The notes: generated by a model from the letters alone, not told the origin. DNA of 34,057 nucleotides from Methanothrix sp. (GCA_003857025.1 RPOO01000004.1:1-34057); one strand, 5' to 3'; numbered from the stretch's first letter, positions 17,321 to 26,663 are shown. Made by a program: numbers and translations.

Positions 17321-17704
17321 TCAGCAGACTGCACCCATATTCCGTTCGATAGCAGCCCCCAGTTCCTCCATCTTCACGGGCTTGTTGAGAAAATCATCCG
17401 CGCCGACTTCAAAGCATAGTTCGCGACAGGCATCTGCATTAAAAGCCGTAACCACAATTATCTTGGGACCCTGAGGCCAGCGCTTGCGTATCATCTTGGT
17501 GGCCTCGATTCCGTCCATCTCCGGCATCTGAATATCCATGAGCACCAAATCGTAAGAATGACCTTCCAGGGCCAGCAAAACCTCCTGGCCGTTGTTGGCC
17601 GTATCCGCTCTGTATCCCAGCCTCTTGAGGAAGATCAAAGCCATCTTCTGATTTACCGGATTATCTTCGGCGAGAAGAATGTTCAATTTGGATTGGGTTT
17701 GCAT
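17321..17704 (-). CDS. Stand-alone CheY-like response regulator receiver
   Basis: LLAEDNPVNQKMA, DLVLMDIQMPEMDGIEATKMIR, VVTAFNADA, GADDFLNKPVKMEEL. Confidence 0.9.
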   Translation of the reverse strand: MQTQSKLNILLAEDNPVNQKMALIFLKRLGYRADTANNGQEVLLALEGHSYDLVLMDIQMPEMDGIEATKMIRKRWPQGPKIIVVTAFNADACRELCFEVGADDFLNKPVKMEELGAAIERNMGAVC

Positions 17705-17944
17705 CTAATAATATATCGGCACTCATCATATAAGAATTTTTCTTTAGTAATTAATTTTGGCGAAATAGTTATGATTATTTTACATGCCATTGGATATCTA
17801 TTTTAGAGAGCTGGTTGCGTAATATTAACATAAATTTAAACATGCACTGAAATTAATTAAAATAAGTACAAAATCTTAGAACTAAGATACAACTAATGTT
17901 ATGGTTAGTTATACGAGGATATCGTTCTCCTCGGAGTCAGGCCG

Positions 17945-17972
17945 AAAAAAAAAGCGAGAAATTTTCTCGCTT
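17945..17972 (-). terminator. Hairpin plus T9 on the minus strand, intrinsic-terminator-like
   Basis: Minus strand AAGCGAGAA-AAT-TTCTCGCTT followed by a T-run (A-run at 17945-17953 on plus). Confidence 0.4.
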
Positions 17973-18221
17973 GTGGATGAATGCATTTAAAAAAAATACA
18001 AAATCCTGTCGTGGCACTTTGGTCGCCAGTTAATTCCATTTTTATCGTGGGTTTACGGCTTTCGCGTTCCTCAAACCAATATAGGGTGAGAGACAGACTT
18101 TCAGGAAAATAGGGAATACGCGGCAAAAGAAGCACATTTGGTGACGCTTATCGCATACATGAAGGAAACATAATAGCCGAGTGCAAACCTATTTCCCGTT
18201 GCGGTGAGAGTCAATAGGTCG

Positions 18222-18692
18222 ATGGAAAATATCCGGCGGATCGAAGAGGACTTCTTTTTGTCCCCAACCTTCCAGGCTCTGACCATCGGCGTGCCGTTCT
18301 GCATCTTCAAATTGCTCTTTGGGGAACTCGCCACGCGCGTCGGGTCCGGGCAGGAGTTCGGACTGCTCACGTCTTTGGGCTGGCTTATCATTGCCTGGGC
18401 CTGCATCGACTTATTCATGAATCTGAAACGCGTCGCCTATCACCATTCCGGGCGCTCGTCTCCCATCGAGTACTGCTCCATTGCACAGGTGGGGCGAATG
18501 CTGAAACGGCCAGGGCTTTTCTTGGCATTGGACACATTCATCTCGTTCTCCATCATCTGCTTCGTGCTCTGGTCAGGATGGATCATTCTCCTTACCAAAA
18601 CCGAATCTTATCTGTGGTATGCGGCAACGACGCTGAACCTGATCAGCATCGCCGTCGTCAATGTCTGGCTTGAGTATCAAAGAGGGACCTGA
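18222..18692 (+). CDS. Membrane protein, hypothetical
   Basis: MENIRRIEEDFFLSPTFQALTIGVPFCIFKLLFG...; about four hydrophobic segments. Confidence 0.55.
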   Translation: MENIRRIEEDFFLSPTFQALTIGVPFCIFKLLFGELATRVGSGQEFGLLTSLGWLIIAWACIDLFMNLKRVAYHHSGRSSPIEYCSIAQVGRMLKRPGLFLALDTFISFSIICFVLWSGWIILLTKTESYLWYAATTLNLISIAVVNVWLEYQRGT

Positions 18693-18784
18693 TGGCGAAC
18701 AGAGCATAATCGATCCGGACAACTTTCGACTCAAACAAGCCTTAAATATTAGAATAGTAATAGCATCATATTTGAGGAATATCG

Positions 18785-19165
18785 ATGAAGCGAATAGCAA
18801 GCATAATTCTGGCTGCAGCATTTTTATTAGTCGTTGCTGCCACTGCCAGCGTCTGCGATAATGCGCCATGCGAGAACGTCACCAATGCCGCAGTGGGCGA
18901 GGATTTTACCATAGCCCTCGAATCCAATGCCGGGTCCACCGGATATGAATGGTGGACACAATTCGATCCCGCTTACCTGACACTTGTGAACTCATCCGAG
19001 AAGGCTAAAGCAGAGAGTTCGGGTATGGTCGGCGTCCCAGGAGAAAAATCCTTTACTTTCAACGCCAAAAAAGCTGGCAGCACTGAGATAATACTGCTGC
19101 AACTACAGCCCTGGGAGAATGGGTCCATCGGAGCACGCAAGATCTTCCCCGTGATAATCGCGTAA
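18785..19165 (+). CDS. Chagasin-like (MEROPS I42) inhibitor of cysteine peptidases, secreted
   Basis: Signal peptide; NAGSTGYEW (NPTTGY-like loop), GVPGEKSFTF, LQPWENG in chagasin order. Confidence 0.75.
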   Translation: MKRIASIILAAAFLLVVAATASVCDNAPCENVTNAAVGEDFTIALESNAGSTGYEWWTQFDPAYLTLVNSSEKAKAESSGMVGVPGEKSFTFNAKKAGSTEIILLQLQPWENGSIGARKIFPVIIA

Positions 19166-19458
19166 ATCTCGCGACCGTAATGGACGGACTTGCAGGATAA
19201 CCGCTCGGAGCGATAGACGCTTTATGAGCGCGACTATCCTTCAATCTTTTATTTGATATTATTATTTGGTATTATTTATATGTTTTTCAAATTTAATTCA
19301 GTCTCGGACATTTGCCGCGCCGACGGCACCTATTTTTATCCCTGAGTTACAGGCTTTTGGAAGGAAAAGGTTTTATCAGTAATCAAGTAATGACATTCTT
19401 GTTCAAGAGTATGAAATCGGGATAATTGAGTTGGATCATTGAGCTAGTTCGTCAAATT

Positions 19459-19497
19459 GATCACCGGATTAGATCACTGAACCGGATCACCGAATCG
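19459..19497. repeat. 13-nt tandem repeat x3 upstream of the surface protein gene
   Basis: GATCACCGGATTA / GATCACTGAACCG / GATCACCGAATCG. Confidence 0.65.
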
Positions 19498-19520
19498 GAT
19501 TGAAGAGAAGCAGGAGAGAG

Positions 19521-22500
19521 ATGAACTTGAGGCAGGCCGCTCCACCACCCTGGCATCTGATCGCATGTGTTTTACTCCCAGTTTTCTCGCTGATACTCGT
19601 TCATCTGACACCGGACGCCAGTCGAAGCTATGCGGCGATATTGGGGCTGGCCTTGGTGATCCTGGTCCCCGGATATTTGCTGACGCTGGTGCTTTTCCCA
19701 GGCAATGCCGATCAGGACGCGCAAAAGAGGGTGCTGCTTAGCCTGGGATTGGACGCGGCCCTGGCAATTCTCGTCAGTCTGATCCTCACATTCACGCCGC
19801 GAGGGCTTGAGACGGAATCTCTGGCAACAATTCTTTCCATGCTGTGCTTCCTCCTTGCCCCTGTCGCCTACTTGCGCTGGTCGGCTCTTCCTCGCAGAAA
19901 GAGGTTCGTCATCGCTGCGGATAAAGGCTTTCGATCTACTGCCGCCACCACGCGGCCTGCTAAGTCCAGACCTCGGACGGGAAGGAAGAGCCGCGCCGCC
20001 TACATTTTTGCGGCATTGGTGGCCGTCTGCATAGTTGCCGCATTGGCTTATACCATAAACATGCAGCGAGGGGCAAATGAGCAGGGCTATACTGAATTTC
20101 ATGTCTCGCTAATGAAGGGCGAGGATGGCTTGAACCAGGCTTCGTTGCCGGTAGGAACTGCACTCCCGGCTCTGGCCGAGATTATAAACCACGAGGGCAG
20201 GGGCATCAACTACACACTGCAGTTGGCGGCAGAAGGCGCTGTCTTGTTCAGCAAAGACCTGGATCTGGAAAATAACCAGATTTGGAAAGGTCCGGTGGAT
20301 TGCATCATGGAAAAAACCGGCAGTCGCCAGAAGCTCGATCTGCTGCTTTATCGAGAGGAAGATTTTTCCAAGCCGTATCAGGAAGACCACCTCTGGGTCG
20401 ATGTAACTGAAAAGGGGGCTGGCAATGAAAGCGAATCTTTGCCGGTCGGCAATTCGTCATCGTTCAACTCATCCGCAAAGACGGCTGCGATAACGAATGA
20501 ACAGAGCGCTTCAGCCTCAGTCGTGAGCACAGCCAAAGCGAGCACACCAAAGAGTTCGACTGCTGCAAGCGGCTCATCGGCAGGCACGTCCTCGCAATCT
20601 AGCGCTGCGACAAAGAGCGCGAGCAGTACTGCCAAGAGCAGCAAGAGCACGTCGGCTCCGTCCGCTGCTGCCACTTCATCTTCGGCCCCCTCTTCGGCCT
20701 CACCTTCTGCCTCACCTTCGCCTGTATACTCATCGTCATCCACCTCACCAGTATCCACTTCATCAACTGCAACTTCGTCAACATCGACCTCACCAACAGC
20801 AACAGCGTCAGAAGCAGCATCATCTACATCATTTGCATCATCCGGCCAAAACTCGTCAGCCTCTGCACCATCAACATCAAGCGACCCACTTCTGTCAAGC
20901 TCGCCGTCAATGGCATCATCATCTTTGAGCAATGCATCTAACGCCGCACCCTCATCTTTATCGAATCAGTCATCAAATCAATCATCACCGTCGATCCGAT
21001 CAGCATCGGCCACAACGGCTTCGATCGCTCCAACCTCGGCAAACGAATCTACAAGAGTGCCGACAAAAGAATCGTCAATAGGATCGAAAACGAATGCCTC
21101 GACCGCGGCAAAATCATCTGCATCCCGCATGGTATCCAAGGATGACATCGGAAATCAGCCGCCGACTTTGAAGGATCTTCATGCGGATAGGTCCAGCCCG
21201 ATGGTTCCCGGCGCGACTATTATCTGGACTGCAAATGCCACTGATCCGGAATACGATCAGGTGCAATACAAATTCCTCCTCAACGGAGAGCCGGTAACGG
21301 TCTGGTCCAAGTTCAATTCCTGGAGCTGGACCACAAAGGGACTGTCGCCCGGCGACTACATGATCACCGTCCAGATCAAGGATGGAAAGCGTCTGCCCAA
21401 GGATTCTGCGGACTCTTCACTGAATGCGACCTTCACGCTTGCTTCTCCCAACCGCATTCCAGTCCTGCAAAGTCTGGTCGCCGGTCCGGCCAGCCCAAGG
21501 GAGAAAGGAACGAGCATAACCTGGACTGCAAAGGCCATAGACGCGGACGGCGACCCGATATCCTACAAGTTCTTCCTGAACGATCGAGAAGCAACAGGCT
21601 GGTCCTCATCCAATTCCTGGCTCTGGGACACGTCCTCTCTTGATCCCGGCGACTACAAGATAAGCGTCGTTGCCAAAGACGGCAAGCACGCCGCAGGAGA
21701 TAACTTCGACAGCTCCAAGGCAGCTTCTTTCACACTTCTGCAGCCTGCACCGACACCGCTGCCAAATCAAAGTCCAACTCTGACGGGCCTTCAGCCAAGC
21801 CCGGCCAGCCCGCAGAGTAGCGGCACGCGTATCACCTGGATGGCGAATGCCACAGATCCGGACGGCGATCAAATATCCTACAGGTTCCTGCTTGGCGGCA
21901 AGGAAGCGGCGGATTGGTCCAATTCCAACACCTGGGTTTGGGATACAGCCAAGGAAAACGTCGGTGATTATGATGTCGAGGTCCGGGTTAGAGACAACAA
22001 TCACGCGTCAGGCGACTCCTTCGACGATGCAAAGAATGCCAGCTTCAAGTTGCTCGCACCAAACCGGCCACCTGTTTTGGAGAGCCTGACGCCGGACAAA
22101 TCCAGCCCCCAGAGCCGGGGAACGACGATCTTCTGGAAGGTCAAGGCCGATGATCCGGACGACGATCGCATCCTGTACAAATTCCTCCTCGACGGTAAGC
22201 CGATGACCAAGTGGACCAAGTCCAATAGCTGGAGCTGGTCCGCCGGCGACTCACCCGCAGGAGATTACGAGATTCGCGTGCTGGCCAGAGATGCCAAACA
22301 TGCGGATGAAAACTCCCAAGATAGCTCCATGAATGCGACATTCACGTTATCCTCGCCAAATGAGTCGCCGGTTCTCAAAATGCTTGATGCCGACAGGGCC
22401 AGCCCGCAAAGTCGCGGCTCGCACGTAACCTGGACGGCCAGGGCCAGCGATTCCGACGGCGATCCGATATCCTACAAATTCCTGCTGGATGATAAAGATA

Positions 22501-23447
22501 TGACCGGCTGGACAACATCGGATACCAGGACATGGGATTCGTCGTCTTCCGACTCAGGCGAGCACAAGATCAAAGTTCTGGCCAGAGACGGAAAGCACGG
22601 CTCTGAGGATTCATACGACGGAGCGATGACAAAATCATTCACACTCACTACCTCCAGCAACATGCCCGTTTTGCAGTCGCTCAGCTCGAACCCGGAAAGC
22701 CCGCAAAATACCGGGACGAGCATTACCTGGACGGCCCAGGCCAGCGACACTGACGGCGATCCGATATCCTACAAATTCCTGCTGGATGACAAGGACATGA
22801 CAGGCTGGTCGACATCGGGCACATGGACATGGGATTCGTCATCTTCCGCCCCGGGCGACCACAAGATCAAAGCCCTGATCAGAGACGGAAAGCACGCCGC
22901 GGAAGATTCTTACGACGACTCCAAAGAGGCTGATTTCACTTTGCAGTCCTCTAATCAGCTGCCGACATTGGCAAACCTCACGCCGGACAAATCCAGCCCA
23001 CAAACGCAAGGCGTGACCATTACCTGGAATGCAAAGGCCACGGACCCGGAGGACGATCCGATCCAATACCGCTTCCTTCAGGACGGCAAAGCCGTGACCG
23101 GCTGGTCGGAATCAAATAGCTGGAGCTGGTCCACTGCCGAGGTTCCCGCCTCAAAATACCGCATTCAGGTCCAGATAAGGGACGGCAAGCACGCGCCGGA
23201 GAATTCCTTTGATAGATCTTTAGAGCAGAGCTTCACGCTGATCTCCGAGATCGATCAGCAGATAGAACAGCTGATGAAAAAGAGAAGCGCTGATGCTAAA
23301 AGCAAAGAGGGCTACCAGTCCCAAGACATAAAATTATCAGAGGAAACTGCATCAGGAGACAACAGCACAAAAGAGCGTGCAGTCCTCGGTAAGAGCACTC
23401 CGGAGCAAGATGCCCAGAAGTCCACCGAGCCACGAAGGTTGGGTTAG
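19521..23447 (+). CDS. Large surface protein: DUF1616-like membrane N-terminus, Ser/Ala/Thr-rich linker, seven Ig-like repeats
   Basis: TM segments; YTEFHVSLMKGE...INHEGRGINYTLQL; low-complexity S/A/T/P linker; seven N-x-xPxLxxL...SPxxxGxxIxWxAxAxDxDxDxIxYKFLLD repeats. ATG 19521 has GGAGAG upstream; the track starts at TTG 19500. Confidence 0.75.
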   Translation: MNLRQAAPPPWHLIACVLLPVFSLILVHLTPDASRSYAAILGLALVILVPGYLLTLVLFPGNADQDAQKRVLLSLGLDAALAILVSLILTFTPRGLETESLATILSMLCFLLAPVAYLRWSALPRRKRFVIAADKGFRSTAATTRPAKSRPRTGRKSRAAYIFAALVAVCIVAALAYTINMQRGANEQGYTEFHVSLMKGEDGLNQASLPVGTALPALAEIINHEGRGINYTLQLAAEGAVLFSKDLDLENNQIWKGPVDCIMEKTGSRQKLDLLLYREEDFSKPYQEDHLWVDVTEKGAGNESESLPVGNSSSFNSSAKTAAITNEQSASASVVSTAKASTPKSSTAASGSSAGTSSQSSAATKSASSTAKSSKSTSAPSAAATSSSAPSSASPSASPSPVYSSSSTSPVSTSSTATSSTSTSPTATASEAASSTSFASSGQNSSASAPSTSSDPLLSSSPSMASSSLSNASNAAPSSLSNQSSNQSSPSIRSASATTASIAPTSANESTRVPTKESSIGSKTNASTAAKSSASRMVSKDDIGNQPPTLKDLHADRSSPMVPGATIIWTANATDPEYDQVQYKFLLNGEPVTVWSKFNSWSWTTKGLSPGDYMITVQIKDGKRLPKDSADSSLNATFTLASPNRIPVLQSLVAGPASPREKGTSITWTAKAIDADGDPISYKFFLNDREATGWSSSNSWLWDTSSLDPGDYKISVVAKDGKHAAGDNFDSSKAASFTLLQPAPTPLPNQSPTLTGLQPSPASPQSSGTRITWMANATDPDGDQISYRFLLGGKEAADWSNSNTWVWDTAKENVGDYDVEVRVRDNNHASGDSFDDAKNASFKLLAPNRPPVLESLTPDKSSPQSRGTTIFWKVKADDPDDDRILYKFLLDGKPMTKWTKSNSWSWSAGDSPAGDYEIRVLARDAKHADENSQDSSMNATFTLSSPNESPVLKMLDADRASPQSRGSHVTWTARASDSDGDPISYKFLLDDKDMTGWTTSDTRTWDSSSSDSGEHKIKVLARDGKHGSEDSYDGAMTKSFTLTTSSNMPVLQSLSSNPESPQNTGTSITWTAQASDTDGDPISYKFLLDDKDMTGWSTSGTWTWDSSSSAPGDHKIKALIRDGKHAAEDSYDDSKEADFTLQSSNQLPTLANLTPDKSSPQTQGVTITWNAKATDPEDDPIQYRFLQDGKAVTGWSESNSWSWSTAEVPASKYRIQVQIRDGKHAPENSFDRSLEQSFTLISEIDQQIEQLMKKRSADAKSKEGYQSQDIKLSEETASGDNSTKERAVLGKSTPEQDAQKSTEPRRLG
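21153..23250 (+). repeat. Coding repeat array, seven units of about 95-100 aa
   Basis: Units begin NQPPTLKDL, NRIPVLQSL, NQSPTLTGL, NRPPVLESL, NESPVLKML, NMPVLQSL, NQLPTLANL. Confidence 0.85.
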
Positions 23448-23536
23448 GCGGGGATGAAAGATGGGGGTGATTGCTTAAGCAGGTGCTAAAGGCTCAGAGA
23501 AAGATCTAATGAACCATCCGATGAACCGCCTGTAGA

Positions 23537-24508
23537 TCACATCCACTCATAATGAGCCATGACCTCCGGCACGAAATCGTAAAGCAGGCTGTTTTCCACA
23601 TAGCCGAAGAATAAGCATCCCCGGCATTCCTGGACCGTCTTTCCTCGCCGCGTGGCGGAGTTTGTCCAAACATTGGCCAGGCCGTCTGAGACATTGCCCA
23701 GTGGTTCTTTGTGTACCCGGCAAGTCTCGACGGTCCCATCCGATGAGACATGCAGAACAATATCGCTGGCATGGCATTTGAAGCACGGATTTAGGGACTT
23801 GATCATAGAAAGATACGTCGAAGAGTTAATGATGGGTGCGCCGCCCTTTTTGAGCTCGATCAGGCGCGATATCGCCGCCTCGTATTGTGGACGATCGCGA
23901 ATTCCAATCGAGTTCCAGACATCTTCTCCGATGCCTTTTGATTCATGCATCGGCTCAAAGGAGATCCATGTTCCCAGGGACTCGGCCAGATGAACCAGCT
24001 CCTCCAGCTCATGCAGGTTCTTGCCGCTGATCACGCAGTTCATGAGTATCTCGTGGCCCGCTTCCTGCGCGACCTTGATGCCCTGCAAGACCTCTTGTAG
24101 ATCGATGCCCCTCAACTCTCGATAACTCTTGATCCCGTCCACGGAAACTGACAATAAATCAAGGTCGGGAAGCTCATGAGCCCTCTGGCGAAGCAACCGG
24201 CCATTGGTAATGAGCGAAGTGGTCAGGCCCAGGGATTTGGCATGCCTGAGAATATCCGGCAGATCGGGGCGCATCAGAGGCTCAACCGTCCAGGCGTTGT
24301 AAACACCGATGCCAAATGCTCCGGCATCTTCCAGCATCCGGAAGATCTCTGAAGTTTTCATCTCTCGCCCCGGATGCCGCCAGTACTCGCAGAAGCTGCA
24401 GCTCAGGTTGCACCGGGCATTTATGCCATGAGACAGAACAAAGGGCCTTCTTTTAACCCTCATCTGCCAGAGGGCCTTGGCAGCCATGCGAGGCGAAAAG
24501 GTTCTCAT
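23537..24508 (-). CDS. Radical SAM protein with SPASM/twitch-like C-terminus
   Basis: INARCNLSCSFCEYW (CxxxCxxC) and C-terminal Cys cluster CFKCHASD...CRVHKEPLGNV...CRGCLFF. Confidence 0.88.
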   Translation of the reverse strand: MRTFSPRMAAKALWQMRVKRRPFVLSHGINARCNLSCSFCEYWRHPGREMKTSEIFRMLEDAGAFGIGVYNAWTVEPLMRPDLPDILRHAKSLGLTTSLITNGRLLRQRAHELPDLDLLSVSVDGIKSYRELRGIDLQEVLQGIKVAQEAGHEILMNCVISGKNLHELEELVHLAESLGTWISFEPMHESKGIGEDVWNSIGIRDRPQYEAAISRLIELKKGGAPIINSSTYLSMIKSLNPCFKCHASDIVLHVSSDGTVETCRVHKEPLGNVSDGLANVWTNSATRRGKTVQECRGCLFFGYVENSLLYDFVPEVMAHYEWM

Positions 24509-24543
24509 AATCCAAAAAGCGCCTGTTTTGGCCTCTGCGTATT

Positions 24544-24615
24544 TTCATTCATGTTTAATCTTTCATTCGCATTTAAGTTTAAATTTGTATTTAATTTTTT
24601 ATTCATATTTGATAA
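24544..24615. repeat. Degenerate 18-nt tandem repeat x4 overlapping the 3' end of the RsbW-like gene
   Basis: TTCATTCATGTTTAATCT / TTCATTCGCATTTAAGTT / TAAATTTGTATTTAATTT / TTTATTCATATTTGATAA. Confidence 0.55.
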
Positions 24616-25036
24616 GAGTGAGAACATTTTTCCCATCGATGTGCTTGTATTTTATGTCATCCACATAGCTCTTGATGAGATGAATTCCCAGGCCGCCGAT
24701 GGGCCTCTCTTCTGCACCGGCATCGGATATAGGCTTTATATGCTTTGTCGGATCGAAAGGAATGCCCCAGTCTTCAATGGTCAGCTTCATCCCGCGGTGC
24801 TTGCCATGAGCAATTCCGGCGGCGATTCTCATGAGCCCTTCCTGGTTGCCGTCCTTGCCAGCGTAGGCATAGAGTGCGACATTTGTGCATGCTTCTTCTA
24901 CCGCCAGCATGACCTCTAGGGTCTTTTGAGGATCAAATCCTCGAGAATTCATCAGCGCTTCGACGAACTCCGTAACAACTGGGATCTGATCTTTCTTTGC
25001 CGGGACTATGATCTCCTGGGCTGTAATCTCCTGCAT
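24599..25036 (-). CDS. RsbW-like (GHKL/HATPase) serine-kinase-type regulator
   Basis: MLAVEEACTNVALYAY (N-box), IEDWGIPFDPTK, GGLGIHLIKSYVDDIKY. Confidence 0.85.
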   Translation of the reverse strand: MQEITAQEIIVPAKKDQIPVVTEFVEALMNSRGFDPQKTLEVMLAVEEACTNVALYAYAGKDGNQEGLMRIAAGIAHGKHRGMKLTIEDWGIPFDPTKHIKPISDAGAEERPIGGLGIHLIKSYVDDIKYKHIDGKNVLTLIKYE

Positions 25037-25052
25037 ACACTTATTTTAGCTT

Positions 25053-25415
25053 TTAATGGGATTTCGCGTGCAAAAGTGCCTCTGCCTGGCCCGGAAAGAT
25101 GGCGAACAGCCTCGTGAATCCGGTTATCTCAAAGACCTCCTTCACAAAAGGCTGCATAGATACCAGCAGCAGGTCACCCTTCTTTGGCTTCACCTTCTTC
25201 AAGGCTGCCAGCATAACCCGCAAGCCCACGCTGCTGACATACTCAACGCCGCCCAGGTCAAGCACTATCATCGACTGATTCTGCTCGATCAGGTCATTCA
25301 ATACGGTTTCCAGATCCCGGGATGTAGCGGCATCGATTCTCCCGGAAACGGAGACGACTGGAACATCATTGATAGTAGTCTGGCTTATCTCCATGTTTTC
25401 ACATTCTAAATTCAT
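25053..25415 (-). CDS. STAS-domain anti-sigma-factor-antagonist-like protein (RsbV-like)
   Basis: VSGRIDAATSRDLETVLNDLIEQNQSMIVLDLGGVEYVSSVGLRVMLAALK. Confidence 0.9.
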   Translation of the reverse strand: MNLECENMEISQTTINDVPVVSVSGRIDAATSRDLETVLNDLIEQNQSMIVLDLGGVEYVSSVGLRVMLAALKKVKPKKGDLLLVSMQPFVKEVFEITGFTRLFAIFPGQAEALLHAKSH

Positions 25416-25465
25416 GCATCTGTTTGTACTTATACGTTTATCTCCAAGGAAAATATAGAGCCATC

Positions 25466-25594
25466 AAATATACCGAGTCTCCGATATAGAGTCATATATT
25501 TAATATTAAAATATACCAAGTTTTCAATATAGCATCATAGATCTAATCTTTAAATATATTGAGTCTTCAAATTCAAAGAGAGAATCCCAAATTA
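25466..25594. repeat. 43-nt direct repeat array, three degenerate copies
   Basis: Copies start at 25466, 25509 and 25552; AAATATACCGAGTCTCCGATATAGAGTCAT... / AAATATACCAAGTTTTCAATATAGCATCAT... / AAATATATTGAGTCTTCAAATTCAAA... Confidence 0.7.
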
Positions 25595-25706
25595 TCAAAC
25601 GCAAAACTTCAAATGGAAATGCTAGAAGATGAGATAATGTTATATAATGATATGAATCCAGACAATAATATGAATACTGCATTACTGCGCGGATGAAATC
25701 GCAATA

Positions 25707-26663
25707 TTGCTGAAGACTATTATGCTTGACTTGATTGCCCAGACTCTGGAAGATACCATCACTACCATGACCACGGTATTTGTAATGCTCTTTATTACCG
25801 GGATCATGACTGAAATGGGCATGTTCTTTCGTCTCTCGCACCTTGCCAGACCGCTGGCATCGGTTTCGCATCTTCCGTCTGCGGCAGCCTCAACCTTCGT
25901 GATCAGCCTGGGATCGGCACTGGCCGCCAACACTATGATCGCCAGGCTAAAGAACGAAGGTCACCTGACGGAGCGCCAGGCATTCTTCTCCGCCATCATG
26001 AACAGCGTTCCCGTCTACTTCCGCGAGCTTTTCACATACCAATTGGCCTTTGTGGTGCCGGTTCTTGGGCTCTTCGTGGGAGGGGTTTATGCAGTGGTAG
26101 CTGTCTCCACAGGCATCATAAAGCTGCTCTTGGTTATGATCCTGGGAAGGGTATATCTCGATGCAGATTCGATTGAATCACATCATGTGCTCGAATCTCA
26201 GGAGAAGAAAAATCTGTTGGAGTCTGCCATAAAATCTCTACAGGGGCAGAAATGGATATTCTTCCGCATGACTGCTCTTTATTTTATCATGACCTTCCTC
26301 GTCCTCTACCTGAGCGAGGAAGGCATCTTGCAGTCTTTGGATGTCCTGCCTGTCGCACATTTTTTCAAAGTTCCTCCAGAAACCGTGATCCCTCTGACCA
26401 TTTATGTGGCCAGCCCAAGAGCTGGAATAACCCTTCTCGGACCCTTGATCCAGAACGGCGGCATAACGGAGACGAAGGCGTTAATCGTCCTGATGCTGGG
26501 GAGCCTCTTCATGCTGCCTTTCTACTCCATCAGATCGCTGATGCCCAACTACACTTCCGTCTTCGGCATGAAGCTTGGTCTCTCACTGGTTGCCGTTTCG
26601 ACGGGAATCAGCGTCCTAGTCAGGCTCATGGTGCTGGTGGCGCTGCTGTTAGCGACGGGATAG
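25707..26663 (+). CDS. Membrane protein, nucleoside-recognition (Gate)-domain-like
   Basis: Multiple TM segments; GITLLGPLIQNGGITETKALIVLMLGS; likely true start ATG 25722 rather than TTG 25707. Confidence 0.6.
   Translation: MLKTIMLDLIAQTLEDTITTMTTVFVMLFITGIMTEMGMFFRLSHLARPLASVSHLPSAAASTFVISLGSALAANTMIARLKNEGHLTERQAFFSAIMNSVPVYFRELFTYQLAFVVPVLGLFVGGVYAVVAVSTGIIKLLLVMILGRVYLDADSIESHHVLESQEKKNLLESAIKSLQGQKWIFFRMTALYFIMTFLVLYLSEEGILQSLDVLPVAHFFKVPPETVIPLTIYVASPRAGITLLGPLIQNGGITETKALIVLMLGSLFMLPFYSIRSLMPNYTSVFGMKLGLSLVAVSTGISVLVRLMVLVALLLATG

Noticed and set aside
17905-18135. 76-aa minus-strand ORF, possible transposase fragment
   Set aside because: Too short and not convincingly similar to any transposase I recognise; hairpin and poly-T lie inside it. 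Left as a question under the orphan-terminator finding.
20378-20932. 184-aa highly acidic minus-strand ORF (DDD/EVDVDE-rich)
   Set aside because: Reverse complement of the Ser/Ala/Thr low-complexity linker (TCA/TCG/TCC codons read as D/E codons); an artefact.
25466-25594. CRISPR-like array reading of the 43-nt repeats
   Set aside because: Repeats are contiguous with no unique spacers, degenerate and AT-rich, and no cas genes are present.
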